Notes: a model not told the origin generated them from the letters alone. A stretch of DNA of 64,000 bases from Aradus depressus (GCA_963662175.1 OY759221.1:23733027-23797026), one strand, 5' to 3'. Positions 10,140-21,759 are shown, counted from the first letter of the stretch. A program made the numbers and translations.

Positions 10140-10740
10140 TCTACACAACCTTACTTCCCCAGATATACGAAGTATAGGAAAAGTTATGTAATCGGACAAA
10201 AATTCGATGTTGACTTTTCAACGAAATTTCATGTTCTCCGGTCTCCAGATTCCAAATATGAAAAAAAAAAAGTCTGTCTGTGTGACTGTGACCACGATAA
10301 CTTCCGATAGAATGAATATATCAACACGAAATTTTATTTGTGAATCCAGAAACTTTCAACGACTACACTTATTAATTTTCAGCAAAATGAACTAAAAGGA
10401 AGGGGGGATTATGGAGAGGCTTAACTCAAAAACTCTATTAACTGACGATAGTATTAATGTATCGACACGAAATTTTATATGTGTGACCAAAACCCCATAA
10501 GAACCCCACTTGTCGATTTTCAGTCAAATCACCCAAAGAGGAGGGGGGATTAATTCAAAAAACCCAATATCTAACGATGTAATGAATTTATCTACACAAA
10601 ATTTAGTATGAGGATTTAGTAGCCCTTATGTAAGTCAACCATTGAATATTAGCGCAAACGGTCCACTAGTTTTGGAGAGGGGTGAAAAGTTAATTGATTA
10701 CTTCGTTCTTACTTTGATTCACCAAAGGCTTTTTTTTTTC
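10140..10740 (+). repeat. Family Y repeat, longest copy
   Basis: Begins ACTTCCCCAGATATACGAAG and ends near TTACTTCGTTCT. The internal block AATGTATCGACACGAAATTT recurs at about 10309, 10457 and 10580, so the element contains ~125-150-bp internal repeats. Better ends elsewhere show CGTTCTGGGGAAGTACATTG and a CGGTGATTCACCG-like hairpin before a T run. Class unknown. Further pieces: 2215, 4645, 5835, 6373, 8528, 23880, 24160, 25385, 26570, 34620, 40890, 46610, 48475 and 59800. Confidence 0.8.
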
Positions 10741-10989
10741 TTCTATACTTTTTTTAAAAAATTGTTTAAAGGGGTCACCCCTATACAATTGAGTCAGTGA
10801 CCATTATATTTACAATATTAACAAAATAATGACACATATAAAGGAATACACATATAAAACAATAATGACATATATAAGGTTTCTAAAACTAAATAAATAA
10901 CATAAATAAATAAAAAAATGTTTAAATAAAATAAGTAATTACAAATTAATAATAATAATGTAACACAGACAGTAAATATGTAAGTTGAA

Positions 10990-11375
10990 ATACATTATTC
11001 GTTACCAATGAATACTCTAAGTTTCAGAGCGCTGATCAAATAATAGAAAATGTTTGAGATATCATTCTTATTATGGGCCAGGAGTAATGTATGAAAGTTG
11101 GATCGGTCTATACTGATACTCTGAGCCAGGAAGTGGCTTCTAATGGGGGAGTATATCGGACAGGATATTAATAGGTGGTATACGTCTTCCAATTCATTTG
11201 TATTGCAGATTGTACAAAGTTCCTGGGGATTAAGGGTGTATACATTATTTTTATAACGGATTTTAAGATAGTACTTGCCAGATAGACGGAGTTGAGCCAG
11301 TGCTTTGATGTGTGAGAAAGGAGCATTCAGGTTAAGGTATGGTTGGAGTTGATCTGGATTCTAAATATTGGGATA
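10990..11375 (-). pseudogene. LINE C-terminal fragment with Cys/His knuckle
   Basis: Minus strand gives an open stretch PDQLQPYLNLNAP, LAQLRLSGKYYLKIRYKNN and LCTICNTNELEDVYHLLISC, ending in FIGNE and a stop. The CxxC...H...C pattern is the C-terminal zinc-knuckle of several LINE clades. The RT domain is absent. Confidence 0.75.
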
Positions 11376-11919
11376 AAAGGTGTTGTTTTCTTCCATACTT
11401 TTCTTTACTTATTTTTATTAAAATTAAATCTATAGTACATCTATTTTACCACTTCTAAATATAATATACAATATAATAATAAATCGGTTATGACAGAAGC
11501 TATTTACATCATAATAAATTAAGAGGTAAATATCCCTACAGGTAATTTACATATTTGAAAAGAAATATTTTCCTACCGCTTTTAGTGAGTGAAGAAGGAC
11601 CTAGTACGTATTTATTTATCAAAGAAAACAGAAAGTAATTTATGCCAATGGGTCTCCATTTATCAGGCTGATTGAAAAAGAAAGGAGGAAGCTGAATCTA
11701 TTCGTGATAAATGGCGTCCTTGAATGAAGCTGCGTTGAGATATTTCTGACGGGAAGGGAGAAAATATTAAAATATGAGTAAAAATATTAATAGAGTTTAT
11801 ACATGAGGCATTTGCTATACAAATCGTTCAAGATATTAGGGCTTAGAATTATATTTTGTTAAAAATGTTACTAAAATAAAGTTAACGAATAAATTAACGG
11901 TAGCTGGGATGTGTTTCTT

Positions 11920-12140
11920 ATTGAGCTTAAGATCACGGGTTCGAAATCTGGCCGCGGCCTTTAGGTTTTTTATCTGGGAAGTGAAAACGATGATCCCGAG
12001 CCTGTACGATGTCAGGTAAAGACCCCTACCTCTGGTAACTAAAGCTGTGTAGGCAACATTTAGGTCTCTCATAGAGTCAGGCTAATGTCCACTAGAGAGA
12101 CGAAAGAGCGCTCTAGTAGTAGGTGGACTTTCGTCGCTCT
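11920..12140 (+). mobile_element. SINE, diverged
   Basis: Plus-strand copy lacking box A; GGGTTCGAAATCTGGCCG and the GAGCCTGTACGATGTCAGG block remain. Confidence 0.75.
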
Positions 12141-12154
12141 GGTGGACTTAAATT

Positions 12155-12299
12155 TGGTCTACCTAGGTTTATTCACCTAGGGTAGAGTTCGTTAATGAGT
12201 ACCTGATATCGCTCAGGCTTTTTCAATCGCTCAAGGTTTTTTCACCTCCCAGATAAAATGCCCAAGGGCCTCGAACACTGAGCTACCGGCGCCCTCAGC
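12155..12299 (-). mobile_element. SINE, internally deleted
   Basis: Minus-strand copy: CACCTAGGGTAG, a shortened body, then ACTGAGCTACCGGCGCCCTC. Confidence 0.72.
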
Positions 12300-12342
12300 A
12301 CACTTTATCTGGCACAAGATTTTTCGGAGGTCTAAAATAAGT

Positions 12343-12545
12343 GGCGACATTAGCTCAGAGCTAGCGTGCTAGCCTTCCTTTGGGTGGGACATTAAGGGAT
12401 GGTCCCGAGCCTGTACGATGTAAGGTACCCATACCCTAAAGTGAATAAACCGGAGTAGGCAACATTTAGGACTTCCACTGTAGAACAGGGCTCTTCACCA
12501 GAGCGAAGAAAAAGCGCTCAGGTAGTAAGCAATATGACTTCGTTG
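12343..12545 (+). mobile_element. SINE, internally deleted
   Basis: Plus-strand box A region joined directly to the GGTGGGACATTAAGGGATGG body, so box B is lost. Confidence 0.72.
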
Positions 12546-12574
12546 ATATTACTAATTTTAGGATCTTCTATAGG

Positions 12575-12960
12575 TTTACAATTGGGAATAGTTTCAATTC
12601 AGATTTCAGGACTGTGGAGGTCATATTGTCCACTAAGCCTCGAAAGAACCGTCAAAAATGGAGCAAAAATTGGTTGCTAAAAATACCAACATTTGGTCAT
12701 ATAAACCTGCTAGATGAATTGAAATTTGAACCAAAGGATTATCGAAATTATTTGAGAATGAACGAATGGACCTACTTGAATCTTCTCTCAATGGTAACTC
12801 AGAAACAGGAAACCCTTATGAGGAAACCTATTTTGCCATACGAACGACTGAGTGTAAATTTACGATTTCTTGCTTATATCTTGTTAATATTTTGTTTACT
12901 AGATCTTTCTTACAAGCTGTCGGATCCAATTCTTCCGGATCCAGTTTCTTAAGTAATTTG
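12575..12960 (+). pseudogene. PIF/Harbinger transposase N-terminal fragment
   Basis: Codes INLLDELKFEPKDYRNYLRM, then LLSMVTQKQETLMRKPI and YERLSVNLRFLA, the region before the DDE domain in HARBI1/ALP1-like transposases. The frame degenerates after RFLA and no catalytic domain follows. A PIF-like terminal hairpin lies downstream near 13276. Confidence 0.72.
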
Positions 12961-13099
12961 GAATAGGCGGCTTCCCTCTGTGGCCGATCGTAGCACACCT
13001 TATTTTTTATTTTTTTAAAATAAGTTTTGCTTAGACATTTTCTGTTGAACTAACGTGAACAACGAAAACAAATGTATAGGACTGAAAACCAAAGTGGAA

Positions 13100-13276
13100 A
13101 TGTAAAGAATGCAACCTGGCAAAACCTTGTCTTACTGCGCAGCTTATCTGCGCAACTCTGGCGCAGGTAAACATATATTTTTCTGCACAGGTCGAAAAAC
13201 TTGCGCAGGTAGTTCCCATACACGCTCCGGTTTGCCTGCACAGGTGTGCAGACAAACCGGAGTGTGTGTGGCCGCC
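13100..13276 (+). repeat. PIF-like terminal region with 38-bp hairpin
   Basis: Multiple TGCGCAG/CTGCGCA repeats, then CTCCGGTTTGCCTGC ... GCAGACAAACCGGAG, a near-perfect 38-bp palindrome, then GTGTGTGTGGCCGCC followed by TTA. GGCGGCCACACAC-type ends with a TTA target are usual for PIF/Harbinger elements. The opposite end was not identified. Confidence 0.5.
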
Positions 13277-13289
13277 TTAAAGGGCGAAT

Positions 13290-13650
13290 AACGTTGTCAT
13301 CAGTGGATCAGTAGTTGGTCAACTAGTTCGTTGAGGCGTGCTAAGAAGGGTTCTTTTATGTCCTGTTGCCCAGCGGTCGGTCCTTGCTCTAATTGTTACT
13401 ATACTCTAGGGTCCACAATGAGTCCTCTTTTAACGAGGACACTCCTCGTTAGTGGAGCCCACACGCTCTTCAACTCGTGCGGAAATTCGCACCTTATGAA
13501 CTCTCGTCAGCCTTTTAAGCTGATTGGTTCATGTTTCTTTCTTACAATGTGTTTGAAACATCTCGGACTTATTACGGGAAATGTACAAGGATGCTTGCTA
13601 TATGTAAAATTTTATGAAGTTCCGATCAACCGGTAATGAGACTCATTATA
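13290..13650 (+). other. Unassigned segment with GAGGAC/GTCCTC hairpin
   Basis: Follows the PIF-like end. AGTCCTCTTTTAACGAGGAC and CACTCCTCGTTAGTGGAG form small hairpins. An open frame of 101 codons has no similarity I recognise. Confidence 0.25.
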
Positions 13651-13880
13651 TATTTTGAACGAGTTCATTATTTACAACTAATAGGATATTAAATTTACAT
13701 ATAAAATTTCGTGTCGATACATTCATTCTATCGGGGAGCTATCATGTTCACAGACATTCTTTTTTCATATTTGGGATCTGGAGTTCGGTAACCATCAAAT
13801 TCCGATGAAAACTAGTATCGAATTTTTGGTAGATTAAATAACTTTCCCTATACTTCGCATATCTGGGGAAGTAAAAATAT
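13650..13880 (-). repeat. Family Y repeat
   Basis: Minus-strand copy of the start region: ATAAAATTTCGTGTCGATAC, ATTTGGGATCTGGAG and CTTCGCATATCTGGGGAAGT. Confidence 0.72.
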
Positions 13881-13913
13881 CTTAGAGGTTATCGAAATAA
13901 ATTGTAAATTGTA

Positions 13914-14261
13914 TAGGTTACGTTAGGTTTTATGACTCATGCCCGGACTTTAACTACGAGGTCATATCACCTACTACCAGAGCGCTCTTTCGTCACTCTG
14001 GAGGATATGAGCCCGACTTTACTGTGGGAGTCCTAAATTTTACCTACCCTAAATTTTTATTCACCTAGGGTAGGGGTCTTTAACTAGTATCTGACATCGT
14101 ACAGGCTCGGGACCATCGTTTAACGTCCCATCCGAAGGACGGCGTGCTTAAGTTTATTTTACCTCCCAGATAAAATAAACTAAGGGCCAAGGCCAGGTTT
14201 CGAACCCACGTTCTTGAGCTCAGATGTCAAGCATGCATACCACTGAGCTACCGGCGCCCTC
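13914..14261 (-). mobile_element. tRNA-derived SINE, full length
   Basis: Complete minus-strand copy with tail AGGTTACGTTAGG and head ACTGAGCTACCGGCGCCCTC. Confidence 0.88.
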
Positions 14262-14264
14262 AAA

Positions 14265-14970
14265 ACATTTCTATGATAAATAAGTAAATTATTACGATAA
14301 ATATAGGGGGGAGTACAATAAGGGATACATCCAATACATATTTTTCAATATTTATTTACTTCTTGTCTTACCTCACCTAACCTCATCTAGAATGTTTTTC
14401 TCAAATAATTGTGGAGGTTTCCTGCTTCTAAGGAAATGTCTCAGAGTGCCAAAAACTGTAGACTGACGACTGTTCATGACCAGAGTAATGTCGCAATAAG
14501 GCTTCCTCCAGTACAACAGTTAGAGCCATCAACTGGAGCTAAGGCTGAGTAGGGTCCTTTGATCAGGTTCCCCGAGTCGATACTGCTGAAATAACATATG
14601 AAGGGGATTTCTCCGTAACACCTACCTCTCTCCCTAAGCCATCCCTTTAATCCTCCAATCAGATTATAATTAACTGCTCTCTCCGCTACCGACAACATAT
14701 GCTCCATCGTAATATTATGTGAACTATGAACTATAAGTTCAGCTATGTTTCAATTGATTAATTTTAATGTTACGTCCCGGATACTCAGAAATTCTGTTTC
14801 CTTCACCACAAACTGTTATAGGACTTGCTAGATAGATAAAGATGTTTATTTTAAATAAAAATGTACAATGTATTGAGTAGTTTTTACTTCTTTTAGTGAA
14901 TTCATTTTGACCATTTTCGCGATGATGACTCTGCATGTGTCTATGATTGAAAAGTTGTGAGAGCTCTATC
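14265..14970. other. No gene recognised
   Basis: Mixed composition; minus frames of 77 and 91 codons without similarity; the second runs into a SINE head and is not a gene. Confidence 0.4.
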
Positions 14971-14977
14971 TCAAAAA

Positions 14978-15040
14978 CGGGGTTCGAACTCACGAACTTG
15001 AGCTCAGAAGTCAAGCACGCATACCACTGAGCTACGGGCG
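14978..15040 (-). repeat. SINE head fragment, split by Transib-like element
   Basis: Minus-strand tRNA-like head with box B and box A, cut after GCTACGGGCG; the remaining CGGCGCCCTC lies at 15638-15647. Confidence 0.75.
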
Positions 15041-15637
15041 CACAGTGGGCCAGACCCCGAATCTAGCGGGTCAAAAGTCCTGTGAATAAGTTATTGATTG
15101 ATAAATTATCATTTTTCAATCATTAAGAAGGGCATAAAAAGGCAGAAAAATAACGAATAACAGTATTCGGTTTGTCAATTACTTTTTTTAATTATTATAA
15201 TTAGAGCGAGAAGTCGCTCAAACCAAAATCACTAACGGAATTGTTTTCTTCACTGCTAATTTCTGCCGATATCGTGTATCGTGTATGTGCACTATTCTTG
15301 TGGCCTTTCCAACACTTCGTGACTGACTTAAGACTAAACAAAAATGGCTAAGACTTTCCTTTTTGAATGCCTTCCATGGAAGAATAATGAAGAAAAGATC
15401 AGTAATGTTGGGAAACGATACTCACAGGTAAGTGATGGAGTAGAACAGGCTCGCCTCCAAGATAATACGGCTGTATGCATGGTTTGTTTATTTCATGTAT
15501 TGAGTTTGTCCTCTCAAATTCCCTTTGTTTATTTCTCTTTCACATACTACTTGTTGAACCAGGTTGTTTTCTTCCCGAAATCTCTCACTTCATTTTCGGA
15601 CTTTTACCAAGCTAGATTTGGGATCTGGCCCACTGTG
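15041..15637. mobile_element. Transib-like non-autonomous DNA transposon
   Basis: 597 bp. Both ends begin CACAGTGGGCCAGA on their inward strands and stay similar for about 40 bp (AATCTAGC, AAAAGTCC). Flanking 5-bp sequences are GGGCG and CGGCG within a split SINE head whose uninterrupted form reads CCGGCG. The CACWRTG start, 5-bp GC-rich CGNCG-type duplication and RSS-like heptamer are Transib hallmarks. The interior has a 100-codon frame with no transposase motifs. Confidence 0.7.
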
Positions 15638-15667
15638 CGGCGCCCTCAGAAAGAAAATATTTCAAAG

Positions 15668-15993
15668 GTTAGGTTAGGTTTTATGACTCATGCCCGGGCT
15701 TTAACTACGAGGTCATATCGCCTACTACCAGAGCGCTCTTTCGTCACTATGGTGGACATGAGCTCGACTCTACCTTGGGAGTCCTAAATTTTGCCTACCC
15801 TTAATTTTTATTCACCTAAGATAGGGGTCTTTAACGAGTACCTGACATCGTACAGGCTCGGGACCATCGCTTAACGTCCCATCCGAAGGACGGCGTGCTT
15901 AAGTTAATTTTACCTCCCAAATAAAATAAACTAAAAGGCCTCGGTCGGGTCTCAAACCCACGATCTTGAGCTCAGAAGGCAAGCACGCATACG
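15668..15993 (-). mobile_element. tRNA-derived SINE, head-truncated
   Basis: Starts GTTAGGTTAGG and lacks the first ~20 bp of the tRNA head. A perfect 16-bp target duplication AGAAAATATTTCAAAG (15652-15667, 15994-16009) shows that the truncation happened at insertion. Confidence 0.9.
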
Positions 15994-16189
15994 AGAAAAT
16001 ATTTCAAAGTAATGTTTAAATTGTATCGCATAGCAACGAATTTCAAAATATTTTTTTAATTGGAAGTTTTTATGATGATCAACCTCTCCCTCTTCTTAAT
16101 ATCATTTCTTACTGGCGATACATGTGAAAGTAATGAGTTTGCGTCATTGTTTGTTGTTTCATTGTACAGCGTAGTTGTGAGAGAGACTT

Positions 16190-16290
16190 TCTTATACCCA
16201 GTAATGCCAGCATGAAATGATTTTGAAAAGGATATGGAGAGAGTGATTTTTAAGCATGATTGGTATAAGAAAGTCATCATATAATTTGTT
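16190..16290. repeat. Small inverted-repeat element, family W
   Basis: GACTTTCTTATACC and its inverse GGTATAAGAAAGTC bound about 95 bp. Related pieces sharing the TTATATGAAA(G/C)TAATG and GGTATAAGAAA blocks are at 21040-21150, 59068-59105 and 61945-62085. Confidence 0.5.
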
Positions 16291-16299
16291 TTATTCATT

Positions 16300-17640
16300 A
16301 CTAGCTGACCCGACAGACATCGTTCTGTCAAAAGCTATTGGACCGGATTTTTTTTTTTTTTGACCACTTGGAACCACAGCTAGTTCCTACTTACAGGCGC
16401 ATACTAGCCTTGCAACTCCGTGCAACCAGGTATTAAGTTCTTAGGAACGCTGGGCAACACAGATAGTATGTAGTTAGGAACGTTGGGCACCGCAGCTAGT
16501 ATGTGCCTTGCAACAGCGGATGCCCTAGGTATTTTGTGCTTAAGAACGCTGGTGATAGCTATTATTTACCGTGCAACGGTGGACCTCCTAGGTAATACAT
16601 GCTTAGGAAACCCACCATATTAAAATTAGAGCTATATCCCATCTTTAAGAAAGCTCCATGTGAGATTCATTCAGCATTAATGCACCCCCGCCCCTCCATA
16701 TTAAAAGGAAAAGGAATTTTTAAATATTGCTTTTGAAACTACCATTTAGGTAAATGCTTGCCCTCCCCATACTCCCCTCCCATTGACAATTTTGAGACGT
16801 CACATATCCTTTTTTGTTTTTGTATTTTAAGAATACTACATGTGAAATTCCATGACATTCCGATCATCCGTTAAAGACCTATCACTATCTTTATATGTAG
16901 GCCTACCTCCACAACCCCCCCTCCCGTTCAAAATTTTGAAATGTCACGTAGCGTATTTTTCAATTTGGCCTTAAGAATACTACATGTGAAATTCCATGAC
17001 AATCCGAGCATCCGTTAATGACAGCACTATCTTTATATTTAGGCCTACCCCCACAACCCCCCCTCACATTCACTATTTTGTGACGTCACACACCCTAGTT
17101 TTTTATTTGGTCTTAAGAATACTACATGTGAAATTCCATGACAATCCGAGCATCCGTTAATGACAGCACTATCTTTATATTTAGGCCTACCCCCACAACC
17201 CCCCTCACGTTCACTATTTTGTGACGTCACACACCCTATTTTTTTATTTGGCCTTTAAAAAAACTATATATGAAATTCTATGACAATCCGATCATCCGTT
17301 AATGACTTAGCACTATCTTTATACTTAGGCCCCCCTTACAACCCCCCCTACCGTTCAAAATTTATGGGCGTCACATAGCCTATTTTTTAAATTGGCTTTT
17401 AAGAATACTACATGTGAAATTTCATGATAATCCGTCCATCCGTTAATGCGCTAGAACAATTTTTGTGCTTAGCCCCCCCCCCCCCCCCCCCCTCCAGTTG
17501 ACCGCTAGGAACTCTCTTCGTACTTCCTCGGACTTCAACGAATATTTGAAAAAAAAAATTAGCCGAATTGGTCCAGCCGTTCTCGAGTTTTGCGCTTAGC
17601 AAAATTAGCCAGTCATTTTTATTATATAGATTTTGTTATT
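16300..17640 (+). repeat. Interspersed repeat with ~141-bp tandem units and poly-C tract
   Basis: Starts ACTAGCTGACCCGACAGACA and ends GCCGTTCTCGAGTTTTGCGC ... TATTATATAGAT, termini seen in many insect repeats of uncertain class. Inside, AAGAATACTACATGTGAAAT recurs near 16830, 16972, 17114 and 17402 with one weaker unit at about 17257. A run of about 20 C lies near 17470. Confidence 0.7.
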
Positions 17641-17649
17641 GTATTGAAT

Positions 17650-18490
17650 TTCTAATGTATGTTGTTTATATAAAGCTTTTATTTTCTGTTCTATTTTATT
17701 ATATTATTTCTTGTTGTTCCTTTTTCGATCCACTTCTTGAAATCTGTTCTGAGGGGATTTTGAATGTTGAACGGAAGCGTTAGGGAAGTGAGCCAACTGC
17801 TAACTAAATAAAGACAGAAGTCTGAAGATATGCCTTCTGGAAATGTTGTTACAAGATGAAGTTATTAATTAGCAATTAGCCGTTCTAAAAGTACAGTTTG
17901 TCTAATTAGGGCAGAGAAGTTAGGACGGGGAGTTGGGAGGCAACAAGGTTAGTCAATGATCAGGCGAGGTTTCAAGGGACCACTTTGCCCTTTATAAGGT
18001 TAGATGTGGGGAGGCACTACGGCATAAATCTGGTTAGGACACCCTCCTCCTCTGGCTCTTGAAAGCTTTTTTTTTTCTCTCTCTCTCTCTATTCTCGTGA
18101 CTTGGAATATAATTTCAGAAAGATGTTTCTCATATATCGGACTTTTATTGGGAGAGAGAACACCACATGGACAGACAATAAAAACGAAGGCCTGAGCTCT
18201 GGAGAAAAGGCAATAAGTTGACATAGCTTGTAGTGAACCTCCACTGGGATCGGAGGCCTGTTCTTGTCCGTAGCTTTATGAATGGAATCAACTCTTTTAT
18301 TGGGTTTTCAGCACTTTATTAATGTTACTTCCCCACAAGTGTCCATGTGTACAGGAACCTTCTCTTCGATATAGTATCGAATGACATTATATACTATTCA
18401 CAAATAGGCAATTTTCGCAGTTGACCTTCACTTCTAAAAACATTCCTGCAGGAATACACTAAACATGGGACAACTTTTTATGATTGAACA
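17650..18490. other. No gene recognised
   Basis: Contains a (TC)n run near 18070 and ordinary AT-rich DNA. Confidence 0.4.
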
Positions 18491-18499
18491 GTAAAAAAA

Positions 18500-19010
18500 A
18501 TACCTTTGGCCAAGTATTCGATTGGCCTTTACTTTGTCTTCTTCAGAACCATTGTACAGCATGCAAGATTGAATCATCGTATAATATATGATGTAGATAT
18601 TATATATATAATATAATCTATATATATTATAATCATATATTGAATCCTAAACGAGCTCTCGACGTATGTTTGATCTTCATCAGAACCTAATCTAACACAT
18701 ATAATATTGAATCCTAAACGAGCTCTTGACCTCTGTTTGGTCTTCATCAGAACCTAATCTAACACATATAATATTGAATTCTAAAGGAGCTCTCGACGTA
18801 TGTTTGGTCATCATCAGAATCTAATCTACCACATATAATATTGAATCCTAAACGAGCTCTTGACCTATGTTTGGTCTTCATCAGAACCTATTCTACCACA
18901 TATAATATTGAATCCTAATCAGGTATTCGACATGTTTAGTCTACTTCAGGACCAGTTGTACAGCATACAAAATTGAATTCTAAACGAGCTTTTGACCTGT
19001 ATTTGCTATT
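18500..19010 (-). repeat. 67-bp tandem array with degenerate hammerhead-like cores
   Basis: Units start with CCTAAACGAGCTCT at 18646, 18713, 18780, 18847, 18914 and 18981, all 67 bp apart. On the minus strand each contains TTCTGATGAAGA or TTCTGAAGTAGA followed by a stem II-like GACC/GGTC pair, but GAAA has become AAGA, GAGA or GAAT. Confidence 0.75.
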
Positions 19011-19690
19011 TGATTTCCTTATGGTCAGATTAAATTTCGGGTTCTTTCGGTGAAATAATAAGTACAGTTGTGACTTTTCAGTCTGTTTCAGAAATATCAT
19101 CCGAGTGGTTAGTACACCCTTTTGTCTCCACCGTCAAGGATGTACTTTCTGACAAAATTCTACATATATATTCATACATCTTGTTTACAAATATAATATA
19201 CATAATTCCATATGAATTTCCAACAAGAGAAATAAAATATATGAGAATGTAAAAGCGATAAACGGTTCAAGTTGTCACTGAGTCAGGTTGAGGAGAGGAT
19301 TGAGAGAGTGAAGTAGGTCTGTATAATGTAGGCAGTCCCCTGATTTACATATATATAAATATTTGCTAACTCTACCTTAGGTGCCTTAACAAGTCTCCCA
19401 CAAGCTCTGTAGGCAAGGTTTACCTCTACCAAGTTTATTATATCACGTCATATCAATAACTTGGAGCAACATTCCATATTTTCAAATAATAATAATATAA
19501 TAAAGTTTCTCTTTTTTCAACAAGAATATTACCCAGAGAAGGAATACACCATTTTATCTTAGTAACAGGTAAATAATATTTTTCTTTGGAGGATATATTT
19601 TCTGTTTTGTACTTATATTCTTGTTATTTCATTACTATCTATATACAAAGAGCGGATTGAATGAATGAAAATACATTTTTCTGGAACTGA
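19010..19690. other. No gene recognised
   Basis: AT-rich DNA with several ATATAT stretches. Confidence 0.4.
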
Positions 19691-20170
19691 GGACCTCTAA
19701 GAATAAATATATAGGGTCAAAAAGAAAAGAAACAATTAAATAAAGTATCATAAAAATACAAAAATAAATAAAATAGTGCTACAATGGATAAACTAGACCA
19801 CAATAAATAAAATAATAAAGTGAACAACTTAATTATGAAGAAATGTACGAAAATAAATATATCTATATAAATAACTAAATAAATAAAATAAATTAATAAA
19901 AGTGGACAGAGTATAATACATTAAATGAAATGAAAATGAAAAATAATCTTTATTCTGGGGCATCCGTCCCCTAAGAATAATAACATAAGAAGATAAAGAA
20001 AATAATACAAGTATCAACCAATTGAGAAAGAATAAAAAAAAAATAAAGAGGCCGCTAAGAATTAATTAAAGGAATATAAATGTTAATGTTAGTTAATGGA
20101 AAAAACAATGAAAATTAACTAGGGAAAAAGAAAAACGGAAAAGTTTTGAGAAAACAAAGTAAGAATAATA
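19690..20170 (-). repeat. AT-rich interspersed repeat related to 58010-58245
   Basis: Shares AAAAGAAAAG(G)AAACAAT, TACAAAAATAAATAAA(A)T(A/G)AGTGC and CTTAATTATGAAGAA blocks. The copy near 19930-19985 starts TGAAAATGAAAAATAATC and TTTATTCTGGGGCATCC; a plus-strand relative ends at 20625 (GACCTCGATCCCAGAATAAT). Probably a LINE 3' UTR. Confidence 0.55.
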
Positions 20171-20186
20171 ATGTAAACAATAATAA

Positions 20187-20398
20187 CTAATTTTTATTCA
20201 CCTAGGGCAGGGGTCTTTAACGAGTACCGGACATCGTACAGGCTCGGGACCATCGCGTAACGTCCCATCCGAAGGACAGCGTGCTTAAGTTTATTTTACC
20301 TCCCACATAAAATAAATTAATGGCCTCGGTCGGGATTCGAACCCACGTTCTTGAGCTCAGATCGCAAGCACGCATACCACTGCGCTACCGGCGCCCTC
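20187..20398 (-). mobile_element. tRNA-derived SINE, tail missing
   Basis: Head and central body on the minus strand, with the distal third absent. Confidence 0.82.
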
Positions 20399-21759
20399 TT
20401 ATTTATATAGATATATTTGTTTTCTTCATAACTAAGCTATTCACTTTAATTTTTTATTTATCTTTATTTATAGTTTATCCAGTAGGTATAGCACTATTTT
20501 ATTTATTTTTTTTGATACTTATTTTAATTGTTTTTTTTTTTTTTCTTTTTGGCTCTATTTATTTATTCTATTGGGACCTCGATCCCAGAATAATAAAATT
20601 TATTTTCATTTCATTTCCTTTCTGACTGTCGTCCCCTTTCGCCCCAAAGCCTATGTTTATGGCCTATGTTTTCATATGAAACTTGTGTTGAAACATTTAT
20701 GTTTAATGAATACTTATTTATTCCGTACTTCATGAAATTCATGCCTTGGGTCAGCGGTAGTATAAACTAAACTGTATGAACCATGAGGGGCCAGTGTAAA
20801 CATGATACATTGTAAACATTTCCCACAACTAACATCCTACTGGATTAAGTTACCTCAATGTTTACTCTTGTTAGAAAAAAAAAAAAAAAAAAAAAATCAA
20901 ATATGATGAAAGGATAAAAATAAATGGTAAAATAAACTTGGTTCAAAGGGAACTTGTTTTGGTTCACAGAACGTCGTGTACTTTAATAATTTAACTTAAT
21001 TCAAATCATAATTAAGGAATATGTATATATATATGATGTGTCCATAACAGAACATTCTTATACCAACTTTGGTATAAATCCATTACTGGGTTATATGAAA
21101 GTAATGTAATGACGGTGACTTTTTTATACCTAATAATGGCAAAATCAAAGCAGATCCAGGATGCTCATCAGGGGGGGGGGGGGGGGGGCTAAAATTTCGT
21201 TGGTTCAAGATTTGGATGTTTTACTCTATTCACAAGATTTGGAAGGTTGTAGGACAAGACTGGTTTGACGAAGCGCATGAATTATTAATTTAGACTGAAA
21301 TATTATTATAATAGTAACAGGTTGAGTAACAGTGAGTCTGTAAACAAATGACGTCATTAAAGTCTGTGCGCAAGACCACAAGAGGTTCTTGGCGCATTAA
21401 TAGAACGTATTTCCCAATTTAACTTGCATTGAATTGAAATATATATGAAAGTGATTAGTAAAGAAGTTATTGGTATAAGGAAATAATGTTTTACATATAT
21501 TTTATATTGTTTTTCTTTACTTTTCAATCACAATAAGATACTTTAGAATTTGTTGGAAATATTTCCTACGGAAATTTATTGTCTGTTGTTCTGGGCGCTA
21601 TAACTTTGTATTTGTACTATCTAAAATTTTACCGGATATTGACCATTGGAAATTTGATAAGAAACATGTTTGATGAAGACTAATGTTTCGATAAGACTAA
21701 CTGTTCCCACGAAAAACAAGCAAACTTCTAAAAAAATGTTTTACAAGATGTCATTTTAA

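Noticed and set aside
15344..15787. 147-codon plus-strand frame
   Set aside because: Runs from a Transib-like element into a SINE; no similarity and no conserved composition.
20320..20625. 101-codon plus-strand frame
   Set aside because: Begins in an antisense SINE and continues in T-rich repeat DNA.
21650..21705. TTTGATGAAGAC ... GTTTCGATAAG as a hammerhead
   Set aside because: Both conserved core halves are altered and stem II does not form.
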